Of a stretch of 20,019 bases of DNA, positions 8,106-15,167 are shown piece by piece. Each line of letters opens with the position of its first letter. Within the stretch, counting starts at the first letter, position 1. Made by a program: the position numbers and the translations under genes. The DNA is from Deltaproteobacteria bacterium. GTDB lineage: Bacteria; Desulfobacterota; Binatia; Binatales; Binataceae. Below the pieces are notes generated by a model, which made no database searches, had not been told where the DNA came from, and was given only the letters and a program-made list of their open reading frames with translations. Location: contig DAHZDR010000178.1 of the NCBI GenBank assembly GCA_027403435.1, positions 1 to 20,019 of the forward strand. Direction: 5' to 3'.

Positions 8106-9028
8106 TGGCGGAATCGAGCGCAAGGGCGCGGCGCGGCGCGCTTGGCTTCGCGCCGACTCGAGACGCCGCGGCAGCCGGACCGGGATCGATTGGCGTCGCC
8201 GAGGCGTACGCATGGTGCGGACGGCTCGCCCGATCGCATTACGAAAATTTCACGGTCGCGTCGTGGCTGATGCCGCGGGCGATGCGGCCGCATATGCACG
8301 CGATATACGCCTACGCGCGCATCGCCGACGATTTTGCCGACGAGGAGCGCAGTCTCGCCCGGCTCGACGACTGGGAACGCGGGCTTGACGCGGCCTTCGC
8401 CGGCGCGCCGCAGCATCCGGTGTTCGTCGCGCTGGCGGAAACCGTGCGGCGGTTCGACCTCCCGCGCGAACCGTTCGCCGATTTGCTGCGGGCGTTTCGC
8501 TCCGACGTGAATTTCGCCGGCTTTGAGACGCTGGAAGAGCTGCTCGGCTACACGCGCTATTCGGCGAATCCGGTCGGGCGCCTGACGCTCTATCTGTTCG
8601 GCTATCGCGACGCGGAGCGCCAGCGGCTTTCCGACCTGGTGTGCAGCGGGCTGCAGCTGGCGAATTTCTGGCAGGACGTGGCGGTCGATTTCGCCAAGGG
8701 GCGGATCTATTTTCCGCGCCGGGAGATGGCGCGCTTCGGCGTGACTCGCGAAGCGCTCGGCGCCGGCCGGGTCGGCGCGGAATTCGTCGCGCTGATGCGT
8801 GATGAGATTGCGATCGCGCGGGCGATGCTGCGGGAGGGCGCGGGCCTGGCGCGCGCGGTCGATCGCCGGCTGGCGCGGGACGTGCTGATGTTCGCCGGCG
8901 GCGGAATCCGGATTTTGCGGGCGATCGAAGACGCCGGCTACGATGTCTTCCGCGCCCGGCCCAAACTCGGCAAGCGCGACTACCTGGCGCTCGGATGGGA
9001 CGCGATTCGTGGGCGTATTGCGGACTGA
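8105..9028 (+). CDS. hpnC: HpnC, squalene synthase subunit (hydroxysqualene synthase)
   Basis: A squalene/phytoene-synthase-fold enzyme. In the HpnCDE route HpnD makes presqualene diphosphate from two FPP, HpnC turns it into hydroxysqualene, and HpnE reduces that to squalene. 307 aa from ATG 8105. The two Asp-rich motifs are DDFADE (D75, D76, D79) and DVAVD (D191, D195, in NFWQDVAVDFAKGRIYFP). HpnC-like features are NFTVASWLMPRAMRPHMHAIYAYAR and QLANFWQD. The start overlaps the dxr stop by one base, implying translational coupling; the first 35 residues are a low-complexity extension ahead of AYAWCGRLARSHYENF, so a later start is possible. It lies directly before hpnD and hpnE in the canonical order. 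Confidence 0.95.
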   Translation: MAESSARARRGALGFAPTRDAAAAGPGSIGVAEAYAWCGRLARSHYENFTVASWLMPRAMRPHMHAIYAYARIADDFADEERSLARLDDWERGLDAAFAGAPQHPVFVALAETVRRFDLPREPFADLLRAFRSDVNFAGFETLEELLGYTRYSANPVGRLTLYLFGYRDAERQRLSDLVCSGLQLANFWQDVAVDFAKGRIYFPRREMARFGVTREALGAGRVGAEFVALMRDEIAIARAMLREGAGLARAVDRRLARDVLMFAGGGIRILRAIEDAGYDVFRARPKLGKRDYLALGWDAIRGRIAD

Positions 9029-9038
9029 AAAGATCGGC

Positions 9039-9959
9039 ATGCGGCCGGCCGCGGCGTCGTCGGCGGCGCTGGCGCGCGATTACGCGCGCTGCGCGGAGGC
9101 GACGCGGCGCGCGTCGTCGAATTTCTATTACGCCTTCATGCTCCTGCCGCGGGAGAAGCGCCGCGCGCTTTACGCGGTTTACGCCTTTTGCCGGTTTATC
9201 GACGATATCGCCGACGACGAATCGGTCGCGGATCCCGCCGCGATGCTGGAGCGCTGGCGCGAGGAATTGGCCAACGTCTATGCGGGCGCGCCACGGCGTC
9301 CGATTTCGCGGGCGCTCGCCGACAATGTCCGCCGCTTCAACATTCCGCGCCGCCATTTCGAGGAAGTGATCGATGGCGTCGAGATGGACCTGACGCGGCG
9401 GCGCTACGAGAGTTTCGCCGGCCTTGAACTGTATTGTCATCGCGTGGCTTCGGCGGTCGGCCTCGTCTGTATCGAAATTTTCGGCTATCGCGAACCGGCC
9501 ACGCGGATCTATGCGGAAAAGCTCGGGATCGCGTTTCAGCTCACCAATATCCTGCGCGACGTGCGCGAGGACGCCGCCCGCGGCCGTATCTATCTGCCGC
9601 GCGAAGATCTGCGCCGTTTCGGCGTCGCCGAAGACGACGTGTTGCGCGGCGTCCATACGCCGGAGTTCCGCTCGTTGATGGCGTTCGAGGCGGATCGCGC
9701 GCGCGCCTTTTACCGTGAGGCGGAAGCGGCGCTGCCCGAACCGGATCGGCCCACGATGCTCGCCGCCGAGGGCATGCGCGTGATCTATTCCGCGATCCTC
9801 GGCGAAATTATCCGTTCCGATTACCGCGTGTTCGAACGGCGCCATAGCCTTTCCAGCGCGCGCAAACTCGCGCTGCTCGCGGGCGTGTGGGGCCGCGCGT
9901 GGCTGGCGCGCGGCGCGAACTGGACCAGATGGCGGTCGAAGCAAAGGACGTCGTCGTAA
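9039..9959 (+). CDS. hpnD: HpnD, presqualene diphosphate synthase
   Basis: Condenses two FPP molecules to presqualene diphosphate. About 306 aa from ATG 9039. The trans-isoprenyl diphosphate synthase motifs are DDIADDE (D55, D56, D59) and DVRED (D174, D178, in TNILRDVREDAARGRIYLP). Family sequence SSNFYYAFMLLPREKRRALYAVYAFCR precedes the first motif, and RRYESFAGLELYCHRVASAVG lies between them. GTG 9009 is an alternative start and would overlap the hpnC end. ATG 9039, 10 bp after the hpnC stop, is preferred because the conserved region begins soon after, though its ribosome-binding site is weak. The 3' end overlaps hpnE by 31 bp. The C-terminal tail after ARKLALLAG is Arg/Trp-rich and unlikely to be structured. 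Confidence 0.94.
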   Translation: MRPAAASSAALARDYARCAEATRRASSNFYYAFMLLPREKRRALYAVYAFCRFIDDIADDESVADPAAMLERWREELANVYAGAPRRPISRALADNVRRFNIPRRHFEEVIDGVEMDLTRRRYESFAGLELYCHRVASAVGLVCIEIFGYREPATRIYAEKLGIAFQLTNILRDVREDAARGRIYLPREDLRRFGVAEDDVLRGVHTPEFRSLMAFEADRARAFYREAEAALPEPDRPTMLAAEGMRVIYSAILGEIIRSDYRVFERRHSLSSARKLALLAGVWGRAWLARGANWTRWRSKQRTSS

Positions 9960-11293
9960 TCGGCGGCGGCTTCGCCGGACTCGCGGCCGGAGTCGCGCTG
10001 GCGGAAAAAGGATTTCGCGTCGCCGTGCTCGAGAGCAAGCCCGGCCTCGGCGGTCGCGCCTATTCGTTTGTCGATCCGGAGACCGGCGATTTTGTCGATA
10101 ACGGCCAGCACGTGCTGATGGGCTGTTATCACGAGACGTTGAAATTCCTCGACCGTATCGGCGCGCGCAATCGGCTGATTTTCCATCGCAATCTCGAAAT
10201 CGAAATGCTCGACGGACCCGGCCGGCGCGCGACGCTGCGCACCTCGCGCCTGCCCGGCCCGTTTCACATGAGCGGGGCGCTGCTGCGCTATCGTCATCTT
10301 TCGATCCGCGAGCGCCTGCGGCTGATGCTGGGCGGGATGCGCCTGATGGCGCTGCGACGGCGCGATCGCGAACGGCTGGCGCGGATGAGCGTCGCGGAAT
10401 TGATGGACCTGCTGGGGCAGGGCGCGCGCGCCCGCCAATGCTTCTGGTATCCGCTCGCGCTCGCGACGCTCAACGACGATCCCGAGCTGTCTTCGGCGGC
10501 GCTGCTCGCCGAGGTGCTCAAGCGGGCGTTTTTTTCGCGCCGCGCCGACTCCGCGTTCGTCTATTCGCGCGTCGGCCTGAGCGATCTCTATTGCGGCGCG
10601 GCCAGCGCGCTAATCGACCGCGCCGGCGGCGTGGTTGCGACCCGCGCGATCGTTGACGGCTTCGATTTCGACGCCGCCGGCCGAATTGCGGCGGTTCGCC
10701 TGCGCGACGGCGGCCGGTTGTGCGCGGCGAACTTCGTCGCCGCCGTGCCGCCGCGCAATCTGCTCAAGCTGATGCCCGAGGCGGCGGTCGCCGATCCTTT
10801 CTATTCGCGGTTCGCCGCGCTCAAAAGCTCGCCGATCATCTGCGTCCATCTGTGGCTCGATCGCGAGGTTACGGAGTCCGCGTTCGTCGGATTTATCGGC
10901 ACGACCACGCAATGGCTCTTCAACAAACGGCGGATCTTCGAGCGTCACGGCGAGCGCGCGCCCGGATATTTGAGCTTTGTGATCAGCGGCGCGCGTAATT
11001 TTATCGATTACGCGAACGATGAATTGGCCGGAATCGTGATGACGGATATGCGCGCGATGATTCCGGCGGCGCGCGACGCGCGCATTCTGAAGGCGATCGT
11101 GATCAAGGAAAAGCACGCGACGATCGCGCCCGATCCGCTCTCGGATCGCAGCCGTCCCTCCACCGTCACGCCGATCGAAAACCTGTTCCTCGCGGGCGAC
11201 TGGGTGCAGACCGGCTTGCCCGCGACGATCGAAAGCGCGGTCGCCTCGGGCCACGCGGCCGCCGCGGCGGTCGCCGCCCGCGGCGGCGCATAG
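9929..11293 (+). CDS. hpnE: HpnE, FAD-dependent squalene-forming oxidoreductase
   Basis: Reduces hydroxysqualene to squalene. 454 aa from ATG 9929, typical of this amine-oxidase/phytoene-desaturase-like flavoprotein family. The N-terminal dinucleotide motif is VVVIGGGFAGLAAG (G12-x-G14-x-x-G17), followed by LESKPGLGGRAYSF with the second FAD contact. ETGDFVDNGQHVLMGCYHETL is an HpnE-type segment. The C-terminal FAD motif is NLFLAGDWVQTGLPATIESAVASG. The start lies within hpnD in another frame (31 bp overlap); an upstream GTG at 9887 is open but adds residues that align with nothing recognisable. Its stop TAG is embedded in the ribosome-binding site of hpnA (TAGAGGAGCGGGAAG), another sign of coupled translation. 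Confidence 0.95.
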   Translation: MAVEAKDVVVIGGGFAGLAAGVALAEKGFRVAVLESKPGLGGRAYSFVDPETGDFVDNGQHVLMGCYHETLKFLDRIGARNRLIFHRNLEIEMLDGPGRRATLRTSRLPGPFHMSGALLRYRHLSIRERLRLMLGGMRLMALRRRDRERLARMSVAELMDLLGQGARARQCFWYPLALATLNDDPELSSAALLAEVLKRAFFSRRADSAFVYSRVGLSDLYCGAASALIDRAGGVVATRAIVDGFDFDAAGRIAAVRLRDGGRLCAANFVAAVPPRNLLKLMPEAAVADPFYSRFAALKSSPIICVHLWLDREVTESAFVGFIGTTTQWLFNKRRIFERHGERAPGYLSFVISGARNFIDYANDELAGIVMTDMRAMIPAARDARILKAIVIKEKHATIAPDPLSDRSRPSTVTPIENLFLAGDWVQTGLPATIESAVASGHAAAAAVAARGGA

Positions 11294-11305
11294 AGGAGCG
11301 GGAAG

Positions 11306-12307
11306 ATGGCGGCGCGGGCGCTCGTAACCGGCGCCAACGGCTTCGTCGGCGCGCATGTGGCGCGCGCGCTGCTGGAGCGCGGCCGGGAGGTGCGCGCGCT
11401 GGCGCGCGGCGCCTCCGACTTGCGCGCGCTCGCCGCAATCGACTGTGAAATCGTCACCGGCGATCTGTGCGATCCCGCTGCGGTGGCGCGCGCGGTGGCC
11501 GGATGCGCCGAGGTTTATCATGTCGCCGCCGATTATCGCCTGTGGGCGCCGGACGCGGCCCCGATGTACGCGGCGAACGTCGGCGGCACGCGCAACGTGA
11601 TCGCCGCCGCGGTTCGCGCCGGGGTCGGCCGCGTCGTCTATACCAGCACGGTCGGCGCGCTCGGCATCGGCGCGGACGGAATCGGCCGCGAGGATACGCC
11701 GGTTTCGCTCGGCGCCATGATCGGCCCCTACAAGCGGTCGAAGTTTATCGCCGAACAGGCGGCGCTCGAAGCGGCGCGGGCCGGCGCGCCGGTGGTGATC
11801 GTGAATCCCTCCACGCCGATCGGCGCGCTCGATTTCAAACCCACGCCCACCGGCCGCGTTATCGTTGATTTTCTCAATCGGCGGATTCCCGCCTACGTCG
11901 CAACGGGACTCAACCTGGTCTGCGTCGAAGATGTCGCCCGCGGCCACGTGCTGGCCGCCGAGCGCGGCCGCATCGGCGAGAAATATATTCTGGGCGGCGA
12001 GAACCTGACGCTCGCGGCGCTGCTCGCGCGCCTCGGCCGTATCGCTGGATTGCCCGCGCCGCGCATCCGCGTGCCGTGGGCGCTGGCTTATGGTTTCGCG
12101 CTGGGCGCGGAGGCGGTCGCGCGCGCCATTACGCATCGCGCGCCGCGCGCCAGCGTGGTCGAGGTGCGGATGGCGCGCAAAAAGATGTTTTTCGATTCGT
12201 CGAAGGCGCGCGCCGAGCTTGGTTACGCGCCCGCGCCGATTGACGAGGGGCTGGAGCGCGCGGTGAAATTTTTCCGTGAAATCGGCGCGGCGCGCGCCGC
12301 CGCCTGA
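11306..12307 (+). CDS. hpnA: HpnA, hopanoid-associated NAD-dependent epimerase/dehydratase-like protein
   Basis: An extended short-chain dehydrogenase-fold protein of 333 aa. It has the Rossmann motif VTGANGFVG (G9, G12, G15) and the catalytic YxxxK (Y142, K146 in GPYKRSKF) preceded by TSTVGALG. VYHVAADYRLW and NVGGTRNV are typical of the hopanoid-linked sugar epimerase family (HpnA). Its exact reaction is not settled in the literature I know; a role in side-chain carbohydrate chemistry is the usual inference. GAGGAG (11293-11298) lies 7 nt before the ATG. It follows hpnE by 12 bp and is followed by the CruF-like gene 7 bp later, so it belongs to the same transcript. Confidence 0.93.
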   Translation: MAARALVTGANGFVGAHVARALLERGREVRALARGASDLRALAAIDCEIVTGDLCDPAAVARAVAGCAEVYHVAADYRLWAPDAAPMYAANVGGTRNVIAAAVRAGVGRVVYTSTVGALGIGADGIGREDTPVSLGAMIGPYKRSKFIAEQAALEAARAGAPVVIVNPSTPIGALDFKPTPTGRVIVDFLNRRIPAYVATGLNLVCVEDVARGHVLAAERGRIGEKYILGGENLTLAALLARLGRIAGLPAPRIRVPWALAYGFALGAEAVARAITHRAPRASVVEVRMARKKMFFDSSKARAELGYAPAPIDEGLERAVKFFREIGAARAAA

Positions 12308-12314
12308 GCCGCCG

Positions 12315-13235
12315 ATGCATTTGCTGATCGCCACAATCGCGCTGCGCCCGTATGTATTTGTCTTTCTTGCGGCGTTTCTGTTCAGCTCGATCGTCAATTT
12401 CGGCGTGCGCACGACGCTCCTTTTCACGGCGCTGACCTACGCGGTTTCGCTCGCCTGTGAGTGGAGTTCGGTGCATAACGGGTTTCCGTTCGGACTGTAC
12501 CATTACGTTCAGGCGACGCGCGGCCGCGAGCTCTGGATCGCCGGCGTGCCCTTTATGGATTCGCTGTCGTTCACCTTTCTCGGTTTCGCCAGCTACACGG
12601 TCGCGCTGCTGGCGGCGGCGCCGCCTTATCGGCGCGGTTTCGATCTGCGGATTCTCGACACGCGAAAAATCCGGCGCGCCCCGCGCGTCTGGATCATGGC
12701 GGCGCTGTTCATGGTGATGGTCGATATGACGGTCGATCCGCTGAGCGTGCGCGGCGATCGATGGTTTCTCGGGCGGATTTTCTGGTACGACCCGCCGGGA
12801 CCGCATTTTGGCGTGCCCATCAGCAACTACCTGGGATGGTTTTTCGTGGCGGCGATCGCGGTCGCGATTTTTCAGGCGCTCGACGGTTGGATGAATCGCG
12901 GCGGCGCGCGGCCGCGCGGCGCGCTGACCGCGTTGCCCTCGCGCGCGCTGCTCGGACCGGCGCTCTATCTGGGCATCGTCGGCTTTGGCGTCACGATGCT
13001 GTTTGTGATTGGCGCCGACGAAATCGCGTGGGCCAGCGTCTTTATGTATCTGCCGCTTCTGGCCCTGATGCTGCATATCGTGACGCGGCCGGAAAGCTAC
13101 GGCGACGCGGACGCGATCGCGCGCCATCTGGCGGATTTCCCCTATGACGCCGCGGCCTTTCGGGAAGCTCGGGCTGGAGCCGGCGGCAGGCGGGCGGGTT
13201 CCGACGATCGCCGAACCGCCGCGCGCGCCGATTGA
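12315..13235 (+). CDS. CruF/DUF422-like integral membrane protein (carotenoid hydratase family)
   Basis: 306 aa polytopic membrane protein with about seven hydrophobic segments (roughly residues 7-25, 28-45, 78-97, 123-140, 175-195, 216-236, 240-258). The DUF422 signature is clear: CEWSSVHNGFPFGLYHY, VDMTVDPL and FGVPISNYLGWF. Characterised relatives such as CruF and archaeal bisanhydrobacterioruberin hydratase add water to a terminal isoprenoid double bond of carotenoids. No other carotenoid gene is in the window. ATG 12315 lies 7 bp after the hpnA stop; the frame is open to 12276, but the conserved sequence begins after 12315. The last 35 residues or so (after HLADFPYDAA) are Arg/Ala/Gly-rich and unlike the family, possibly a degenerate tail or a shifted frame. 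Family membership is firm; the substrate in this operon is unknown. Confidence 0.88.
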   Translation: MHLLIATIALRPYVFVFLAAFLFSSIVNFGVRTTLLFTALTYAVSLACEWSSVHNGFPFGLYHYVQATRGRELWIAGVPFMDSLSFTFLGFASYTVALLAAAPPYRRGFDLRILDTRKIRRAPRVWIMAALFMVMVDMTVDPLSVRGDRWFLGRIFWYDPPGPHFGVPISNYLGWFFVAAIAVAIFQALDGWMNRGGARPRGALTALPSRALLGPALYLGIVGFGVTMLFVIGADEIAWASVFMYLPLLALMLHIVTRPESYGDADAIARHLADFPYDAAAFREARAGAGGRRAGSDDRRTAARAD

Positions 13236-13250
13236 TTCGCGCGCGGTTCC

Positions 13251-13275
13251 CGGCCGCGCCGCCGTTGCGCGGCCG
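13251..13275. terminator. GC-rich hairpin in the convergent gap between the CruF-like gene and hpnG
   Basis: A perfect 9-bp inverted repeat (13251-13259 CGGCCGCGC pairing with 13267-13275 GCGCGGCCG) has a 7-nt loop. It lies in the 58 bp gap between two convergent genes, where a bidirectional terminator is expected. There is no T-tract on either strand, so a classical intrinsic terminator is not supported. GC-rich DNA also makes chance hairpins common. Confidence 0.35.
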
Positions 13276-13293
13276 CGCCCCGGCGCGTCCCGG

Positions 13294-14043
13294 TCAATGG
13301 AGCCGCGGGACCGTCAGCGCGACCGCATTGGCCATCGCGTCCGCCGCGCGCCTGAGGTTCCGCACCAGCCGGATTACGCCGATTACCGTCGCCGGATGCG
13401 TCAACAGAGCCGCCGCGGCCTTGCCGATTTTCACCGTGCCGTCGGGAGTGGCGAATTTCGCCGCCGCCAGATCGTGATCGACGGTGTCCATAATCGTGCG
13501 CATCGCGATGAACGGCACGCCGCGTTCCTCGGCTTCGAGCGCGATCGCCGCCGTTTCCATATCGACCGCGATCGCGCCGCTCTGGGCGCCGGCCAGACGT
13601 TTTTCGACGGCGGTTGCGATCGCCATCCGGCTGGTCAGAAGCGCGCCGCGCGTGTACGCGAGGCCGGCGGCGGCGAGCGCGGCGGCCGCGCGCGCGAATT
13701 GCTCCGGCGGCGTTTCGATCGTCATTTCCGGGCGATAGCCGTCGTCCGCCCGCGCCATCACGCGATCCGCCAACACCAGGTCGCCGATTGCGAGCGGCGC
13801 GGCCAGCGCCCCGGCCACCCCGGTGAGCAGCGCCAGATCGATTCCGCGCTCGCGATCGAACAGGCGGCGCGCCGCCGCGCGTGCGCGGCGCATCCCGATG
13901 CCGCTCTCGGCGAGTATCACCGGCACTCCGCCAAGCTTGCCGTGGCATCCCTTGAGGGCGTCGGAATCGAGCTTTTTAACCGACTCCAAACGCGCGTGGA
14001 GCGGTCCGAACTCCGCGCGAAACGCGCAGAAAATCAGGATCAT
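13294..14043 (-). CDS. hpnG: HpnG-like adenosylhopane nucleosidase/phosphorylase
   Basis: HpnG removes adenine from adenosylhopane made by HpnH, giving (phospho)ribosylhopane. From ATG 14043 the protein is 249 aa and has the PNP/UDP-phosphorylase (MTA/SAH nucleosidase) fold. Catalytic residues match E. coli MTAN: E11 (CAFRAEFGPL; E12), M162-E163 (AVDMETAAIA; E174) and D186 (MRTIMD; D197). ESGIGMRRARAAARRLF and GVAGALAAPLAIGDLVLAD are typical of the family. The frame is open to 14157, but MILIFCAF is the natural N-terminus. It is transcribed opposite to the main operon, convergent with the CruF-like gene and divergent from hpnK across 106 bp, in which I see no convincing promoter. A general MTA/SAH nucleosidase is the alternative, but the context favours HpnG. 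Confidence 0.88.
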   Translation of the reverse strand: MILIFCAFRAEFGPLHARLESVKKLDSDALKGCHGKLGGVPVILAESGIGMRRARAAARRLFDRERGIDLALLTGVAGALAAPLAIGDLVLADRVMARADDGYRPEMTIETPPEQFARAAAALAAAGLAYTRGALLTSRMAIATAVEKRLAGAQSGAIAVDMETAAIALEAEERGVPFIAMRTIMDTVDHDLAAAKFATPDGTVKIGKAAAALLTHPATVIGVIRLVRNLRRAADAMANAVALTVPRLH

Positions 14044-14149
14044 TGCGCTGCCGCCGCGCGCCGAGCGGGCCGTTTGGTTCGCGCCTGGGCCGATCTGGCG
14101 GGCGTCGGCGCGCTTGTGGAATGACGCATGGGCCAGCAGAATTGCGCCA

Positions 14150-15052
14150 ATGAGCACGGTCGATCAAGCCCCTCGCGGAGGCGCAACCCGAGGGCGTGAC
14201 GGCGCGCGCGCGGTAATCGTCACGGCCGACGATTTCGGCCTCTCGCGCGAAGCCAACGCCGGCATCCTGCGCGCCCATCGCGAAGGCGTGCTCACGGCGG
14301 CCAGCCTGATGGTCGCGGGGGCGGCGCGCGACGAAGCCGCCGCGCTCGCGCGCGAAAACCCCGCCCTCGACGTTGGCCTGCATCTGGTCGTATGCATGGG
14401 CGGGAGCGTGCTCGGCCCCGCGCGTCTGCGTGGCCTCGTGGACGCCGCCGGTCGCTTCGGCGACAATCCGGTCGGCGCCGGGATGCGCTATTTCTTCAGC
14501 CGCCGGGCGCGCGCGCCGCTGCGCGACGAAATCCGCGCGCAAATCGATACGCATCTCGAACTGGTCGGGCGGCTCGCGCATATCGACGGCCATCTCAACT
14601 TTCACGTCCATCCCGCGATCGCGGACATTTTGCTGGAACTGTGCGCCGAGTATCGCGTGCCCTGCATGCGGCTGCCGCGCGAGCCGGTGCTGACCACGCT
14701 CAGGCTCGCGCGCGACCATCTGCCGCGCAAATTGATCGAGGCGATAATTTTTCGATCGCTCTCGCGCCGGACCCGCCGGATGATGGCGGCGCGGGGAATT
14801 CGCACGAACGATTGGCTCTTCGGACTGCATCAGAGCGGCCATCTGAGCGCCGGCTATCTGCTCGGCGTGATCCATCGCTTGCGGCCGGGCCTGACCGAGC
14901 TTTATTTCCATCCGGCGGCCGATATCGGCGCGCAACCGCCGTCACTGGCGGCCTGGCGCGAGGTCGAATTGCTGACCGATCCGCGAATCCGCGCGGCGCT
15001 CGATGGGGCGGGGGCGCGCCTGACCAATTTCGCCGAACTCGCCCGCGCCTGA
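14150..15052 (+). CDS. hpnK: HpnK, YdjC-type hopanoid deacetylase
   Basis: HpnK deacetylates the N-acetylglucosaminyl group on bacteriohopanetetrol on the way to the cyclitol ether. 300 aa from ATG 14150. The YdjC/ChbG polysaccharide-deacetylase fold shows TADDFGLSREANAGI (D27, D28), GLHLVV, the metal-site region HIDGHLNFHVHP (H144, D146, H148, H152, H154) and a late catalytic His in ELYFHPA (H254). The N-terminal 20 residues are Gly/Arg-rich; the frame is open further upstream into antisense of hpnG, so the start rests on where conservation begins. No strong ribosome-binding site is visible. It is divergent from hpnG. HpnI, which adds the GlcNAc, and HpnJ are not in this window. A chitooligosaccharide deacetylase is the alternative. 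Confidence 0.88.
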   Translation: MSTVDQAPRGGATRGRDGARAVIVTADDFGLSREANAGILRAHREGVLTAASLMVAGAARDEAAALARENPALDVGLHLVVCMGGSVLGPARLRGLVDAAGRFGDNPVGAGMRYFFSRRARAPLRDEIRAQIDTHLELVGRLAHIDGHLNFHVHPAIADILLELCAEYRVPCMRLPREPVLTTLRLARDHLPRKLIEAIIFRSLSRRTRRMMAARGIRTNDWLFGLHQSGHLSAGYLLGVIHRLRPGLTELYFHPAADIGAQPPSLAAWREVELLTDPRIRAALDGAGARLTNFAELARA

Positions 15053-15100
15053 GGCGCGTCGCGGGGCGCGCCGAACTCGCCTCGAACGGTCCTTTGCGCT

Positions 15101-15142
15101 TACAATACATCGTCCGGGAGCGCGTCCCCTGGCGCCCGGACG
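15101..15142 (+). promoter_or_regulatory. Candidate -10 box and 5' leader stem-loop ahead of the aminopeptidase
   Basis: TACAAT at 15101-15106 is a 5/6 match to a -10 box in the 115 bp gap after hpnK, but no good -35 lies 16-18 bp upstream. It is followed by a perfect 8-bp inverted repeat: CGTCCGGG (15111-15118) pairs with CCCGGACG (15135-15142) around a 16-nt loop. If transcription starts near 15112, the hairpin would sit at the extreme 5' end of the mRNA, 25 nt before the ATG and clear of the GGAGA ribosome-binding site (15153-15157). There is no T-run, so it is not an intrinsic terminator for hpnK. Confidence 0.35.
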
Positions 15143-15167
15143 ATCCAATTCCGGAGAAGACCGTCCG

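Noticed and set aside
8250..9944. A 564-codon open minus-strand frame opposite hpnC and hpnD
   Set aside because: The plus-strand squalene synthase genes are unambiguous; the antisense translation ends in Arg/Pro/Ala repeats.
9929..9959. Possible frameshift fusion of hpnD and hpnE
   Set aside because: Each protein is full length with its own start and motifs; the overlap is ordinary translational coupling.
10610..12427. A 605-codon open minus-strand frame opposite hpnE and hpnA
   Set aside because: Both plus-strand genes have complete family motifs; the antisense product is Arg/Gly/Asp-rich with no domain.
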